A stretch of 64,000 nucleotides of DNA from Porphyridium purpureum (Eukaryota > Rhodophyta > Bangiophyceae > Porphyridiales > Porphyridiaceae). A program made the translations under genes and the position numbers. The DNA is taken from NCBI GenBank assembly GCA_008690995.1, contig VRMN01000008.1, positions 248,001-312,000 on the forward strand, given 5' to 3'. The notes below the pieces were generated by a model that made no database searches, was not told the DNA's origin, and worked only from the letters and a program-made list of their open reading frames with translations. This document shows positions 19,861 to 29,007 of the stretch, piece by piece (within the stretch, counting starts at the first letter, position 1; the number at the start of each line of letters is the position of its first letter).

Positions 19861-20031
19861 AAGAGGCCAAGAGGTGAAACACCTCCGCCACCAGTTATCG
19901 CGCGACGTCGCGACGGGACGGTGCAACGGTGAGCGTTGCCGTGTGGCGTGGCGGAACGCGGCTCGCAGCGAGGCGTGCGCGCGCACGGGTGCGCGAGGGC
20001 GTGTCCGCGCGGGTGAGGGTGTTCAAGGGAG

Positions 20032-21699
20032 ATGGACACGTCGGCCATGGTCGCGACCGCGTCCGCCACAAACCCCGACGCGCGCGCGCGCAAGTCGGCG
20101 TTTGGCGCCGCGCAGGGCGGCTCGGCGCTTGCGGCGAATCTGGCGGCCGGCATGAAGCGAAACACCGCGAGTGTGTGCGGCGCGCTCAACTTGCTTCAGT
20201 TTGCGGCGGAAAACCAGCCCGCGGCACCGCTGTCGCCGCTGTCTCACCAGCAGCCGCCCGAGCTTCGATTTCGGCAACAAGGGCAGGAGCCGCGGCCTCT
20301 ACCGCATACGTTCAACGCGACGCAAGATTTGCGAGAGGTAAAGTCCTCAACAACGGAAACGTATGACGGGCCGGCGAAGCCTGTGGGTGGCTCAAATGCA
20401 GCCGCGGATGAGTGCCAAACGCAGGGTACTGGCGCGTATCTTCGCGCAGCGGTACACATTGAGGGAAGGAAGGAGGATGTTGCATCGTTGTCTTGGACAA
20501 CGGCACCAAATGCTTCGAGTGTATATACATCCGGCGGGATTTCAAAGCCGCCCGCGTCGCGAGCTGAAAGCCTAGGCACACAGGCCGCCCCAAAGTTTCC
20601 GCCCTCATGCGAGGCATCGAATGGTATTAGTATCGTGCCGGGTGACTCGCGAAAAGCAGAGCCTCCCGGTTTACTCGAGCTGCGCGAGGCGCAGCAGGGA
20701 TTTCAGCATGGAGTCGTACTTTCTGGCGTGAGCAGCCGCGCGCATGCTTCGAGCGCAGGAATGGGCGGATTTCCCATCCGGTTTCCCTCCGTTGTCAGTT
20801 CTATACAAGCCGGGCACTACGGCCCTTCGTCACGGATGAATGGCAATGTTATGTCCCAGGTGTACGCACCGTACCAAACTCAACAAGTGCGACAGGTGCA
20901 GCAGTACCACCAAAAACGGCTCGAAGCTCAGCAGCATCGCTTTGAGCCCGCAGCTTCGAACCTTGCAGGTGGTGGCGTGAATGCGAACTCTTTCTTGCAG
21001 ACCAGCTCGTCTGCTGTAGACGCATACCGGCCCATCTCACAGGCGGCTACTTTCAGGGTCGAGCCGCCTTTGAGACAATCAGAGACAGCCGCATATGGCT
21101 ACTTGGCTTCGAACATGCATCGTCCTGATGTCGTTTCGTCTTTGGTGCCCGGCCAGCTGGGGTCGATTCCCATTGTTTATGGCGGCGACCGCCTGGAAGA
21201 CAGTGCCATCAGGACAATGGGTACGTATCCAGGCTGTAGTCCCCTCGCTGGATCTGGCCTGGCACAGACTCCGCTGTTCGGTGCGGCGGAATCCGAATCA
21301 GCGCGCGAAAGCATCCCGAAAGTCAAAGGGCCATGGAAAGCAGAGGAAGACAGGCTTCTCATGGATCTTGTGCGCAAGCATGGCCCGAAAAACTGGCCCA
21401 CGATAGCGGCCCAGATCCCTGGAAGAACAGGCAAGCAGGCCCGAGAGCGCTGGCTAAATCATTTGAATCCAGATCTCACGCGACGGCCATGGACCGCTGA
21501 GGAGGACCTGGCAATCATGGAGGCCCATGCGAAGCTGGGAAACCGATGGAGTGAGATCGCCAAGATCCTGGACGGGCGGACGGACAACGCCGTCAAGAAT
21601 CGCTTCAACACCACCATACGCCGACAAATGAGCGAGCGCTGGGGTTCGTCTGGTGAGATGGACCTTCATGTCACCGCCGACGGGCAAGGACTTGCATAG
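20032..21699 (+). CDS. R2R3-type MYB transcription factor
   Basis: A 555-residue protein. Two MYB repeats lie at the C-terminal end (about residues 428-530). R2 has the three spaced tryptophans in GPWKAEEDRLL...NWPTIAAQIPGRT...RWLNHLNP. R3 starts RPWTAEEDLAIMEAH, has NRWSEIAKILDGRTDNAVKNRFN and, as in most R3 repeats, lacks one helix-1 tryptophan spacing seen in R2. The LNHLNPDLTRRPWT linker is close to that of animal c-MYB and plant R2R3 proteins. The long N-terminal region is rich in Gln, Ser, Ala and Tyr and is likely a disordered activation region. A DNA-binding domain at the C terminus is the reverse of most plant R2R3 proteins. The ATG at 20032 is the first of a long open frame. Confidence 0.93.
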   Translation: MDTSAMVATASATNPDARARKSAFGAAQGGSALAANLAAGMKRNTASVCGALNLLQFAAENQPAAPLSPLSHQQPPELRFRQQGQEPRPLPHTFNATQDLREVKSSTTETYDGPAKPVGGSNAAADECQTQGTGAYLRAAVHIEGRKEDVASLSWTTAPNASSVYTSGGISKPPASRAESLGTQAAPKFPPSCEASNGISIVPGDSRKAEPPGLLELREAQQGFQHGVVLSGVSSRAHASSAGMGGFPIRFPSVVSSIQAGHYGPSSRMNGNVMSQVYAPYQTQQVRQVQQYHQKRLEAQQHRFEPAASNLAGGGVNANSFLQTSSSAVDAYRPISQAATFRVEPPLRQSETAAYGYLASNMHRPDVVSSLVPGQLGSIPIVYGGDRLEDSAIRTMGTYPGCSPLAGSGLAQTPLFGAAESESARESIPKVKGPWKAEEDRLLMDLVRKHGPKNWPTIAAQIPGRTGKQARERWLNHLNPDLTRRPWTAEEDLAIMEAHAKLGNRWSEIAKILDGRTDNAVKNRFNTTIRRQMSERWGSSGEMDLHVTADGQGLA

Positions 21700-21857
21700 G
21701 ATAGGGGCAGTATCGATCTGTGTGGAAGCAGCAATAGATGGACTAAACAGATCTTAACATCGAATCTTCCAAGAGACGGCGGTGTGTCTCAGCGCTCGCA
21801 GGCAGTGACCACAAGACCCCGCGCACTTTACGTGAACTCGCGCGCTCGTCACACACG

Positions 21858-21864
21858 GTACAGT
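21858..21864 (+). promoter_or_regulatory. GTACAGT motif upstream of the small membrane-protein gene
   Basis: One exact copy lies 91 bp before the ATG at 21955, followed 3 bp later by a near-copy GTACAGC. Confidence 0.35.
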
Positions 21865-21954
21865 TGCGTACAGCTATGACCGCGATTGTCCACCGCAGCT
21901 GTGTGCGCCTCACTCGCGCACACAATTTGTCTGTGTGGAGCGAGGGACTTGACG

Positions 21955-22260
21955 ATGGATGAGGCCGACCCCAGTGCCACTCCCCCGGTATCAGCGCAGC
22001 AAACCCTCCAGCCTCTTGCTCTTGACGTGTCGCCGAGCGCAACGCCCTCCTCCCCTCAAGCGCAGACAGGCGGGGCGCGAGTCATTCTGCTAATCGTCCT
22101 CGTTGCCGTCGGCATGGTGTTTGTGTTCGGTCTTCTGCAGTACCAGATGAACCGGCGGTCGAGCACCGCAGGCGAATGTTCGTACGCAGCAATGCCCGAT
22201 CATCCTGTGCCGGCAATGAAACTGAGAGCCGAAAAGCTTCGTGGTGTGTTGGGATTCTAG
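21955..22260 (+). CDS. Small single-pass membrane protein, unknown
   Basis: A 101-residue protein. A Pro/Ser/Ala-rich N-terminal half is followed by one clear hydrophobic helix at about residues 42-61 (VILLIVLVAVGMVFVFGLL). A short basic region (QMNRRSS) flanks it on the C-terminal side, and a roughly 35-residue tail follows. The positive-inside rule suggests the N terminus faces the lumen or outside. I do not recognise a family. Support for it being real comes from the ATG, the promoter motif at the usual distance and the clean membrane helix; its short length keeps the confidence moderate. It converges on the MINDY gene. Confidence 0.5.
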   Translation: MDEADPSATPPVSAQQTLQPLALDVSPSATPSSPQAQTGGARVILLIVLVAVGMVFVFGLLQYQMNRRSSTAGECSYAAMPDHPVPAMKLRAEKLRGVLGF

Positions 22261-22363
22261 AAATTGATCCAGTTTGTACAGTGAAAAAAGCGCCGCCATT
22301 GCCATTCAAACGCACCAAAAAGGAGGCGAACAGAGTACACGATATGGTTCTTGGGGTGCCTAA

Positions 22364-23581
22364 TTACATGAGCATGCACGTAGCTTCTTCCTCTGTCTTT
22401 GCTGCGCTCGAAGTCGCAACTTTTGCTTTCGGCTTGGATGACGACCGTGAGCTTCCAGCTGGTGCACTTGGAGTCGACGCAGGTCGGCCCTGACCTGTCG
22501 AGGCATTAGCGCCTGCAGTTGATGCTGGTGCGGAGCCAGTAGGACGCGCTGCATGTTGCCCTGGGTGTCCCTGCTGTCGAGCTCGCCGAGCTTTATTCAG
22601 CGCAGCCGCTGCGCGGTCATCTTCTTCCTGCAAAGCTCGGGCAAGAGCTTCATCTTCCATCAGCTGGGGGTCACCGCTTCCTATTTGCTGATTCGCGTCC
22701 GCCGCAATGGGCCGGAAATGTGAATCGACGAAGTACGTATTTCCATGTATGTTGTCCAAACATTCCCAGACAACACCGAGTTCGTCTTTGTATCCAAAGT
22801 CAGAAACCAACAAATACACCATATTTTGATTCTTGATCGCCGTCATAAAGTGGTTGTTCCGGAAAAAGACAGCCAGCTCACCATCGCCCATTCGTTCGCG
22901 GAGCATGTTGAGGCCATAGTCCGTCAATTGCGAGCATGTCAAGTCCAGGAAGGTTCGGGCGATTTCTGCATCTGTATCAAACGGTGTCTCGCTCGGCGCA
23001 GCGCTGCCCGCGTTCATGGCTTGCTCTTCGGAGCGCACAAGCAGGTCCATCAATCCATTGAAGCTGCTTGAGCCGACCACTCGATGTATCTCTACCAAGT
23101 CCGGGTCAGAAACCCATCCATGCAGCAGGCGTAATTGGAAAAGATCAAAACACACCAGCTCGCGCGTCGGCTCTACCGAGTCCACGGCGTCGAATCGAAC
23201 ATTCACGTCAGCGCCATGCCGCATGTTCGGCAGCATCGCGACCACCTCCGAAAGCGCATGCTGGAAGTTCAGCTTTGTTTCTTCCTCTTGAGATGTGTTA
23301 AGCTGCTGATTTGAAGACCACAGGTACTCTATCATCTGGTCAACAAGCGTGCCGTACGCCACGACAGCGGTACCTGGCACGATATGGATGTTACCGCGCA
23401 GCAAAAGTGCGTTTGCAATTGCCAGCAGCGGGCATGGACCGTTCCGATTTTGCAGGCATATCGGCGTTGGCTGGGCTTCAGCTCCCGCAATTGGTAGCCA
23501 CTTCACCTCGAACACATCATCATGATCGTCTTCAACGGTCGGGTTCTTGTCAGGCAAACCTGCGCTCGGCGCGGTGTCCAT
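22364..23581 (-). CDS. MINDY-family K48-specific deubiquitinase with CaaX-like tail
   Basis: A 405-residue cysteine peptidase of the MINDY (FAM63) family, which trims long K48-linked ubiquitin chains. The catalytic block is ICLQNRNGPCPLLAIANALLL, with the nucleophile Cys50 and the preceding Gln. The histidine block is FRNNHFMTAIKN and is followed by VYLLVSDFGYKDE and VVWECLDNIHGNTYF. A ubiquitin-interacting helix of MIU type (DEALARALQEEDDRA) lies at about residues 305-320, as in human MINDY-1/2. The low-complexity Ala/Ser/Thr tail ends in CMLM, a plausible CaaX prenylation box. The start is ATG at the beginning of the frame. Confidence 0.92.
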   Translation of the reverse strand: MDTAPSAGLPDKNPTVEDDHDDVFEVKWLPIAGAEAQPTPICLQNRNGPCPLLAIANALLLRGNIHIVPGTAVVAYGTLVDQMIEYLWSSNQQLNTSQEEETKLNFQHALSEVVAMLPNMRHGADVNVRFDAVDSVEPTRELVCFDLFQLRLLHGWVSDPDLVEIHRVVGSSSFNGLMDLLVRSEEQAMNAGSAAPSETPFDTDAEIARTFLDLTCSQLTDYGLNMLRERMGDGELAVFFRNNHFMTAIKNQNMVYLLVSDFGYKDELGVVWECLDNIHGNTYFVDSHFRPIAADANQQIGSGDPQLMEDEALARALQEEDDRAAAALNKARRARQQGHPGQHAARPTGSAPASTAGANASTGQGRPASTPSAPAGSSRSSSKPKAKVATSSAAKTEEEATCMLM

Positions 23582-24426
23582 TACCTTCCACTTGCGCGTC
23601 CAGCGCGTCGAGCCAACCTCAGAGCTCTACGACCGGGCCGGTACGCAAGCTTCGTGGCCAAACGTCGATGCCACCAGCGCGTCGCAAAATCGTTTGGGCT
23701 TTGCCTTGCGCTCCTCCTTGTCTGCGCTTTCCTGACCCACAACTTCTGTGCGAGGGGTGTGTTCAGTTACCGGGCGAAAGTATAGTGAGACCCACAAACC
23801 ATCCAGAGTTTGAACCCGTTACGGTTTAACGGCGCAAAAGTGTTGGTGAACTGTTAAACCGGATAACAACCGATTGGGTGACAAGCTGACGACTCTGCGG
23901 ATGCTGCGTGCAGTTCATGGTTGCTTGCCGCTGCTTTTGAAAAAGGGAGCACACGATACATGGCACGTCTCTTCATCGAGCGGATGAAAAGCAGAAGATC
24001 ATGGACCTACTCTTGTCGTTCCGAGTCCGAAAGTAGAGGATATCGGACACAGACGACGCTGGATACGTTTGCATCGGTCAAAAATGAAGGGTCAGTTGCA
24101 AACGAATGGTTCTTTCGTTCTCGAGAAAGAGGCCCTCTCGATGCCTATCAAGCTATAAGAGTTTGTTTCGACTCGCGTGACTCAGAAACAAGCCAAGCTG
24201 CACAATCCTTAGTGTAGAGCAAGATTGGAGATAAAACCTCTACGTTGTGGTCGCGGCGTTTGGTTCAAGACCTTGGAAAGCGGGCTCATGTACAAGGAAG
24301 GCAATGTCTTTTCCACCGTAGGGTCGAGAAGTTCTGCAAGTTTGAAAGGTTCGTCTGATGTGGCTCTTGCACTTATCTTCTGAAAAATTAATGAGTCCGC
24401 GTTTATCACTCTTGAAGGGCCCGCAT
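23582..24426. other. Intergenic region without a supported gene
   Basis: About 845 bp between two minus-strand genes: the MINDY start and the end of the phosphatase-kinase gene. A 98-codon open stretch at 23921-24217 on the plus strand has no family resemblance and atypical composition, so I leave it unannotated. The only notable content is AACCG-type motifs around 23821-23876 (ACGGTTTAACGG, TTAAACCGG, AACCGATTGG), which resemble MYB-binding sites. Confidence 0.5.
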
Positions 24427-26970
24427 TCAAACGCCACGCCTCGTAAGCAGAACGTCGACGTACGCGACCAGGAATGCCGCGACATGCGAGCATTTATTAT
24501 ACGCGTTGAACGACAGCTTGTTGTTCCTGGCGGCGAGTATCTCGGGAGTGACTGACGCCCAGTGGTCACCGATGATGACTCTGGCCAGATCCAAGCATCC
24601 AGCCTCGAACTGCGCCTGGAATACGTTCTTCGGTAAAAGGCGCTCCGCGGCAGTCTCATTCGCAGCGATGCCGTAATCTTGAAAAGCCTGCAGAAGTGTG
24701 GCGTGGTAGTAGTTCACATACGGAGTCACGCATGATTCAGGATCCGAGACGTTGTTCATGACCGTCTTGTGTGCCCCGGCGAAGATGCAATAAGCGACAT
24801 CCACCGCACCCAGCCCTACGCCCGTCCACTGGAAGTCGATCACACCGAGTTGATCCGTATCGGCTTTGAAGAAAAAGTTCGGCGGCTTTGCGTCGCCGTG
24901 CGTCAGCGTTTCAAAGCGTGCGTTGGGCCATCCCGAATTCACTCTCGAACCATCTCGTAGAATCGCGTGGCTTTCGTAGGACACATCATATGCTACCTGG
25001 GCCAGCCGTGCGCCGAGATTGAGGTCGACTCCGTTCGTGCCAAATTGAAAGCGGCTCTGGATTTTCTTCCAGTTTGAATCCAGCGCTTCGACTTGACCTC
25101 TTGGCTGCTGTCCGAGATGCACATAACCCCCCGTGGGCCAAAGCTTCTCCGCAAGATGTTTACGTTTCTCGTCGCCTTGCTCCTGCCAGAAAAAGGCGTG
25201 GAACGTGGCAAGGAAGCGTAAAGCGGCCAGCAGCTCGCGCTCTCCAAAGAAGGGCTTCTGGTGCCAGCCTTGCACGGGCGAGAAGTCCTTCAGAATCATA
25301 CAAAAGCGTGAGTCGATCGGATTCGAATCTGCATAGACTGCTCGCGCCATGGTATAGGGCTCCACAATGCTCACACCAGGCGTGGCTTTGCTGTACTCTT
25401 GTAGTTGACCATCTCCCAGTATAATATGCTCGATCGCTAACGACCGCGCGTCGCGCGCAACCTTGTAACGCAGCTTTGGATTCGCGTTCTTCTCCAGGGC
25501 CGGCCCGAGCTCAGCGAAAACCGCACGTTTTAAAAACACCGAGTCTGGGCCGAAGCCAGTCGTATCCAGTTTCTTTAGGTGGACGCGGCATGCCACGCAT
25601 TGCTTATACCTGCTCGCCTCGCGCTCCGGGCAGCTGTATCCCGCCAGCTCGACACCCACCATCTGGCCGAGCTTTTCCTTGCTGAGCGGAAGCCCGTCCA
25701 AAAACCGAACATTATCGGTGGCCTGTGACTCGCCTGGAGGGTGCATCAGCAGACCAAAGCGCCCAAATAATGCTTCAGTGACCTCCAGGTTGCGATGAAA
25801 CTCTTGCGTCAGCTTTTCGTGAGATATGTGCGCACGCCGCTCAAAGTGTTTGCCTGTGGCGAGAACACCTAGGCGGTTGCGCGTGGGCATGTTCTTCTCA
25901 TGAAGCAACGGAAAGCCCGTGATGGTGGTCATCTTTCCCCCCGCGACTTGTAGAAGCGCCGCCAAAGCGCACGAATCCCAAAGTGAGGTGCCCAGGTTAA
26001 AGATCGTCACGTCAGCCTGTCCTGTGAGCAGTCGCACAATCTTGTTTGCACAACCCCCCGCAAGAACATTTTCGCCGCCAACGCGATCATGCACAAGCTT
26101 CATCACGCCTTTTTTCACATAGTCAGACGTCGCTGTAACCAGCACGTCATCGGCGTGATGACGGTAGAAGGACGCGAACGATGTTTTCCACTGACCGCTC
26201 GATGCTGGAGATTTCGCTGCTTCTGTATCGCTATGTGATGCCTCTCGCAAGGATGCTTCGTCAGTCGAGGGCAGAATCTGCGGAACCCCTACAATGCCGC
26301 GAAGCACGATGCCGCGCGCACTGGCCGGCTTGGACGCATGCACGCATCCAATGGAAGTGTCATGAAACGGCAATCCCACCACGCCCGCAATCGCGCGGCC
26401 ACGCCAGGAAATACCAATGAGCGTCATGCACGCTTCCAGACGCGACTCAAAGAACTCGCGCGTGCCATCGACCGGATCGATAAAGACGGCCAGCTCGTGC
26501 TGCTTGATGTGCATGTACTCCTCCGGCAGCGCGTCTGGGCTTCTCAACGCCGCTTCAAAGTCGCGCTCGTACATTTGCTGTGCCTTACTTTGGTCCCAAA
26601 ATTCCTTTCCGAGATCAGTGAACTTCCAGTCGCCGACCACCTGATCGACTTCCGCGTCGTCCTCCTCTGCCACAATCTGATGCTGCATCCACGGAAACCG
26701 TTCGCGCAGGCCCTGCACAATCACGCGCTGCGCGCGCAGATCAGCCACGGTCAGGTAGCTCCTCGTGTCATTCGCATCCTTCAGCGTCGCGCCGAGCGCG
26801 AGCGCGTCGCCGGCGTCGCGGCGGCGCTGCACGTCGCGAATCACCGCGCCGGCCGACGCCGCAAGGTACGCGCACGTCCGCACCACATCCACCAACAACA
26901 ACGCACCGCCTTGCGCTCCACTTGGCACATACGCTACCCCACATGACGACTTGCAACTCGATCCTCCCAT
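24427..26970 (-). CDS. Fusion of an inositol-monophosphatase-superfamily phosphatase and an EcKL/APH-type small-molecule kinase
   Basis: An 847-residue two-domain protein. Residues about 20-390 form a 3'(2'),5'-bisphosphate nucleotidase/IMPase-like domain. It has the acidic IVAEEDD near 101-105, the metal-binding FIDPVDGTREF at 163-173 and SLWDSCALAALLQVAGGK at 329-346, the three motifs that place the metal ions of this superfamily. Residues about 440-847 form a kinase of the choline/aminoglycoside/ecdysteroid-kinase-like group. This part has the catalytic loop LTHGDAKPPN (His691, Asp693, Asn698) and the metal-binding GVIDFQWTGVGLGAVDVAY (Asp712). Both active sites look intact. The start MGGSSCKSS fits an N-myristoylation signal with a neighbouring cysteine that could be palmitoylated, suggesting membrane attachment. 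Substrates are unknown; opposite reactions on related phosphoesters are possible. Confidence 0.85.
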   Translation of the reverse strand: MGGSSCKSSCGVAYVPSGAQGGALLLVDVVRTCAYLAASAGAVIRDVQRRRDAGDALALGATLKDANDTRSYLTVADLRAQRVIVQGLRERFPWMQHQIVAEEDDAEVDQVVGDWKFTDLGKEFWDQSKAQQMYERDFEAALRSPDALPEEYMHIKQHELAVFIDPVDGTREFFESRLEACMTLIGISWRGRAIAGVVGLPFHDTSIGCVHASKPASARGIVLRGIVGVPQILPSTDEASLREASHSDTEAAKSPASSGQWKTSFASFYRHHADDVLVTATSDYVKKGVMKLVHDRVGGENVLAGGCANKIVRLLTGQADVTIFNLGTSLWDSCALAALLQVAGGKMTTITGFPLLHEKNMPTRNRLGVLATGKHFERRAHISHEKLTQEFHRNLEVTEALFGRFGLLMHPPGESQATDNVRFLDGLPLSKEKLGQMVGVELAGYSCPEREASRYKQCVACRVHLKKLDTTGFGPDSVFLKRAVFAELGPALEKNANPKLRYKVARDARSLAIEHIILGDGQLQEYSKATPGVSIVEPYTMARAVYADSNPIDSRFCMILKDFSPVQGWHQKPFFGERELLAALRFLATFHAFFWQEQGDEKRKHLAEKLWPTGGYVHLGQQPRGQVEALDSNWKKIQSRFQFGTNGVDLNLGARLAQVAYDVSYESHAILRDGSRVNSGWPNARFETLTHGDAKPPNFFFKADTDQLGVIDFQWTGVGLGAVDVAYCIFAGAHKTVMNNVSDPESCVTPYVNYYHATLLQAFQDYGIAANETAAERLLPKNVFQAQFEAGCLDLARVIIGDHWASVTPEILAARNNKLSFNAYNKCSHVAAFLVAYVDVLLTRRGV

Positions 26971-27597
26971 CCTTCTTCCATGCTCTCTCTTTCTCTCTCT
27001 CTCTGTGTCTCCCGCGCTCTCTTTCTTCCTTCTCTCCCGCCACCAAAAGCAACTCGCGTACGGACATGGCTGTACCTATCACTGTACTCATTCTATTTCC
27101 ACTTGGGTGTACAGCGACTGAACCCCCTTTTGCGCCATCCGCCAAGTTGGCATGAACCGCCACCACGCTCGCCCCCGCCGCAAGCATAAACAGCCCGCGT
27201 GCCACTCGGTCTGTCACACACGCGCACGAATGGAAGACGTGTCAATGTTGCCAAATGGCTCTCAGTCTGTTCTGAAGGCGGCAGCTATCGCGCTCACGCT
27301 CTGCGCCGAGCTTCATGCGCAGATCGCGTGTCGACGAACGCGGTTGTCATCGGTGCTCGAAACCATCGCCGCCAGAGACAAGTTCCTGGCTAACGGCGAC
27401 TGAGAGTGCTATTAACCGTTAGCCGATTCCATACTGTGCATGCATTTTACTAGAAGAATTAAGTACAGTGGAACAGAGGAAAGGCACTGTACCTCTAACT
27501 GGTTCGAAAGGTAAGAGAAACCGATTAGTCGAAAAAGAGAGAGAGAGAGAGAGCGAGAGAGGGGAAAGGAGGGAAGGAGAGGGTGAAGCTTGAGAAG
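26971..27597. promoter_or_regulatory. Divergent promoter with mirror-image architecture
   Basis: A 627-bp gap between divergent starts. Towards the minus-strand fusion gene, a CT-rich tract (26974-27045, GA-rich on its coding strand) lies next to the start and ACTGTAC sits beyond it at 27081-27087. Towards the plus-strand methyltransferase, a GA-rich tract (27535-27596) lies next to the start, preceded by GTACAGT at 27463-27469 and ACTGTAC at 27486-27492. The two halves therefore have the same order of elements in opposite orientation. An open frame at about 27150-27400 is not supported. Confidence 0.55.
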
Positions 27598-28674
27598 ATG
27601 GAGGGAGGAAAAGAAGGGGGCAGGATGTCGTTGATGCAGATTGCGAACTCGCTGTTGGAGAAGAATGTGGTGCCGGATGTGCTGGTGCGTGCGGGTATTC
27701 GGCGGCTGCTACAGCAGCGGTTAGACGAGGAGAGCTCGCCGAGCGCCGAGGCTGCGATCGAAAAGAAGATGGCGTTTGTGGAGTCCCTGAGGAAGGAGCA
27801 GATCGCGATCCTCACAGAAAAGGCAAACGAGCAGCATTATGAAATCCCCACCGCATTTTTCGCGACGCATCTGGGCCAGCGCATGAAGTACTCGTCGTGT
27901 TACTTTGAGACGCCCACCAGCTCGCTGGATCAGGCCGCGGATGCCATGCTCAGGATGTACTGTCAGCGTGCAGCACTCAAGGACGGCATGGAGGTGCTCG
28001 ATCTCGGCTGCGGATGGGGCTCCCTCACGCTGTATCTCGCCGAGTTTTACCCAAAGTGCAAAATCACGTCCCTCTCCAACTCGTGGTCGCAGCGCGAATA
28101 TATTGAGGCCAAGTGTCGCGAAAAGGGATTCAAAAACGTCAAGGTCGAGACGGGCGATGTCAAGGAGTTTCAGTTTGCGCGTAAGGGCACGCAGTTTGAC
28201 CGCATTTTCTCGATCGAGATGTTTGAGCACATGAAGAACTACCAGATGCTCTTGAGCAAGGTGGCCAGCTGGCTGAAATCCGATGGCAGGCTGTTCATTC
28301 ATATTTTCACGCACAAAGCATTTGCGTACAGCTTTGAGTCCGAAGGGGAGTCGAACTGGATGGGTCGCTACTTTTTTTCGGGTGGAACCATGCCTAGCGA
28401 CGACCTGCTGCTCTACTTTCAGGACGATATTGTGCTGGATAAACATTGGGTCGTGAATGGTAAGCACTACGCTCAGACCAGTGAATTATGGCTCGAAAAC
28501 TTTGACAGAAACATTGACAAGAATCGCGTCATCCTGGAAAACGTGTACGGAAAGGACCAAGCGGTCAAGTGGGAAGCGTACTGGCGTACCTTTTATATGA
28601 GCTGTGCCGAACTGTGGGGATATAACGACGGAAATGAGTGGTTTGTGTCACACTATCTTTTCAAAAAGCGGTGA
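27598..28674 (+). CDS. Cyclopropane-fatty-acid-synthase/coclaurine-N-methyltransferase-like SAM methyltransferase
   Basis: A 358-residue class I methyltransferase. The SAM-binding motif I is [17 protein letters not shown], followed by the CFA-family sequences [15 protein letters not shown] and [16 protein letters not shown]. The block [29 protein letters not shown] is the CFA-type substrate entrance (H-Y-D/E-x-P...F...LG...YSC.YF). The C-terminal half carries [21 protein letters not shown] and W-x-x-F-x-x-N. The closest described relatives are the plant coclaurine/pavine N-methyltransferase-like group and their many algal homologues of unknown substrate; the lipid cyclopropane activity is less likely. 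The frame opens at a GTG; the first ATG is 27598, and 27625 (MSLMQIANS) is an alternative. Confidence 0.88.
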   Translation: MEGGKEGGRMSLMQIANSLLEKNVVPDVLVRAGIRRLLQQRLDEESSPSAEAAIEKKMAFVESLRKEQIAILTEKANEQHYEIPTAFFATHLGQRMKYSSCYFETPTSSLDQAADAMLRMYCQRAALKDGMEVLDLGCGWGSLTLYLAEFYPKCKITSLSNSWSQREYIEAKCREKGFKNVKVETGDVKEFQFARKGTQFDRIFSIEMFEHMKNYQMLLSKVASWLKSDGRLFIHIFTHKAFAYSFESEGESNWMGRYFFSGGTMPSDDLLLYFQDDIVLDKHWVVNGKHYAQTSELWLENFDRNIDKNRVILENVYGKDQAVKWEAYWRTFYMSCAELWGYNDGNEWFVSHYLFKKR

Positions 28675-29007
28675 ACGCCAAAATCTGCGTGGACATTCTT
28701 GAGAGGTGGGCTGGAGGTGTCAAGCGAAATCTCGTTCGAAGGAAGAGGACTTTTTTGCATGCGCGTCTGCAGTTGCGCACAACCCGACCATGAAAGATCA
28801 CTTCAATGACACCGAGTTCTGGCCGTGCTACTTTCAAGACCTTCCATGCTTCTTTCTCTGTATTAAACGCTGTGCATCAGTAAAGAACGCTTCCGGCCTC
28901 CTTGTCCCTGCGATCCCGCTCACGCTGGAACGGGCGCAGCTAACTTTTGTACATGTCCAACCTTGCAGCTGCGAGCTCATCTCTCTGGGAGAGGCACGGA
29001 GGAAGAC
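28675..29007. other. Intergenic spacer
   Basis: A 333-bp gap between two co-directional genes. It holds the methyltransferase 3' end and the SDR leader. I see no additional gene, repeat or RNA. Confidence 0.4.

Larger units (their letters stand above)
19163..20031. promoter_or_regulatory. Long upstream region of the R2R3-MYB gene
   Basis: An 869-bp gap with several distinct elements: a cluster of TGTAC-containing motifs at 19209-19256 (one arm pair TGTACAC-5 nt-GTGTACA at 19224-19242), a 14-bp palindrome CGCGAGATCTCGCG at 19349-19362, and a TATA-box sequence TATATAAAA at 19381-19389. Short tandem repeats occur downstream of the TATA box. If that TATA box is used, the MYB transcript has a leader of about 600 nt. 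No protein gene is supported. Confidence 0.5.

Noticed and set aside
23921-24217. 98-codon plus-strand frame
   Set aside because: No motif, atypical composition and no promoter signal; not distinguishable from chance.
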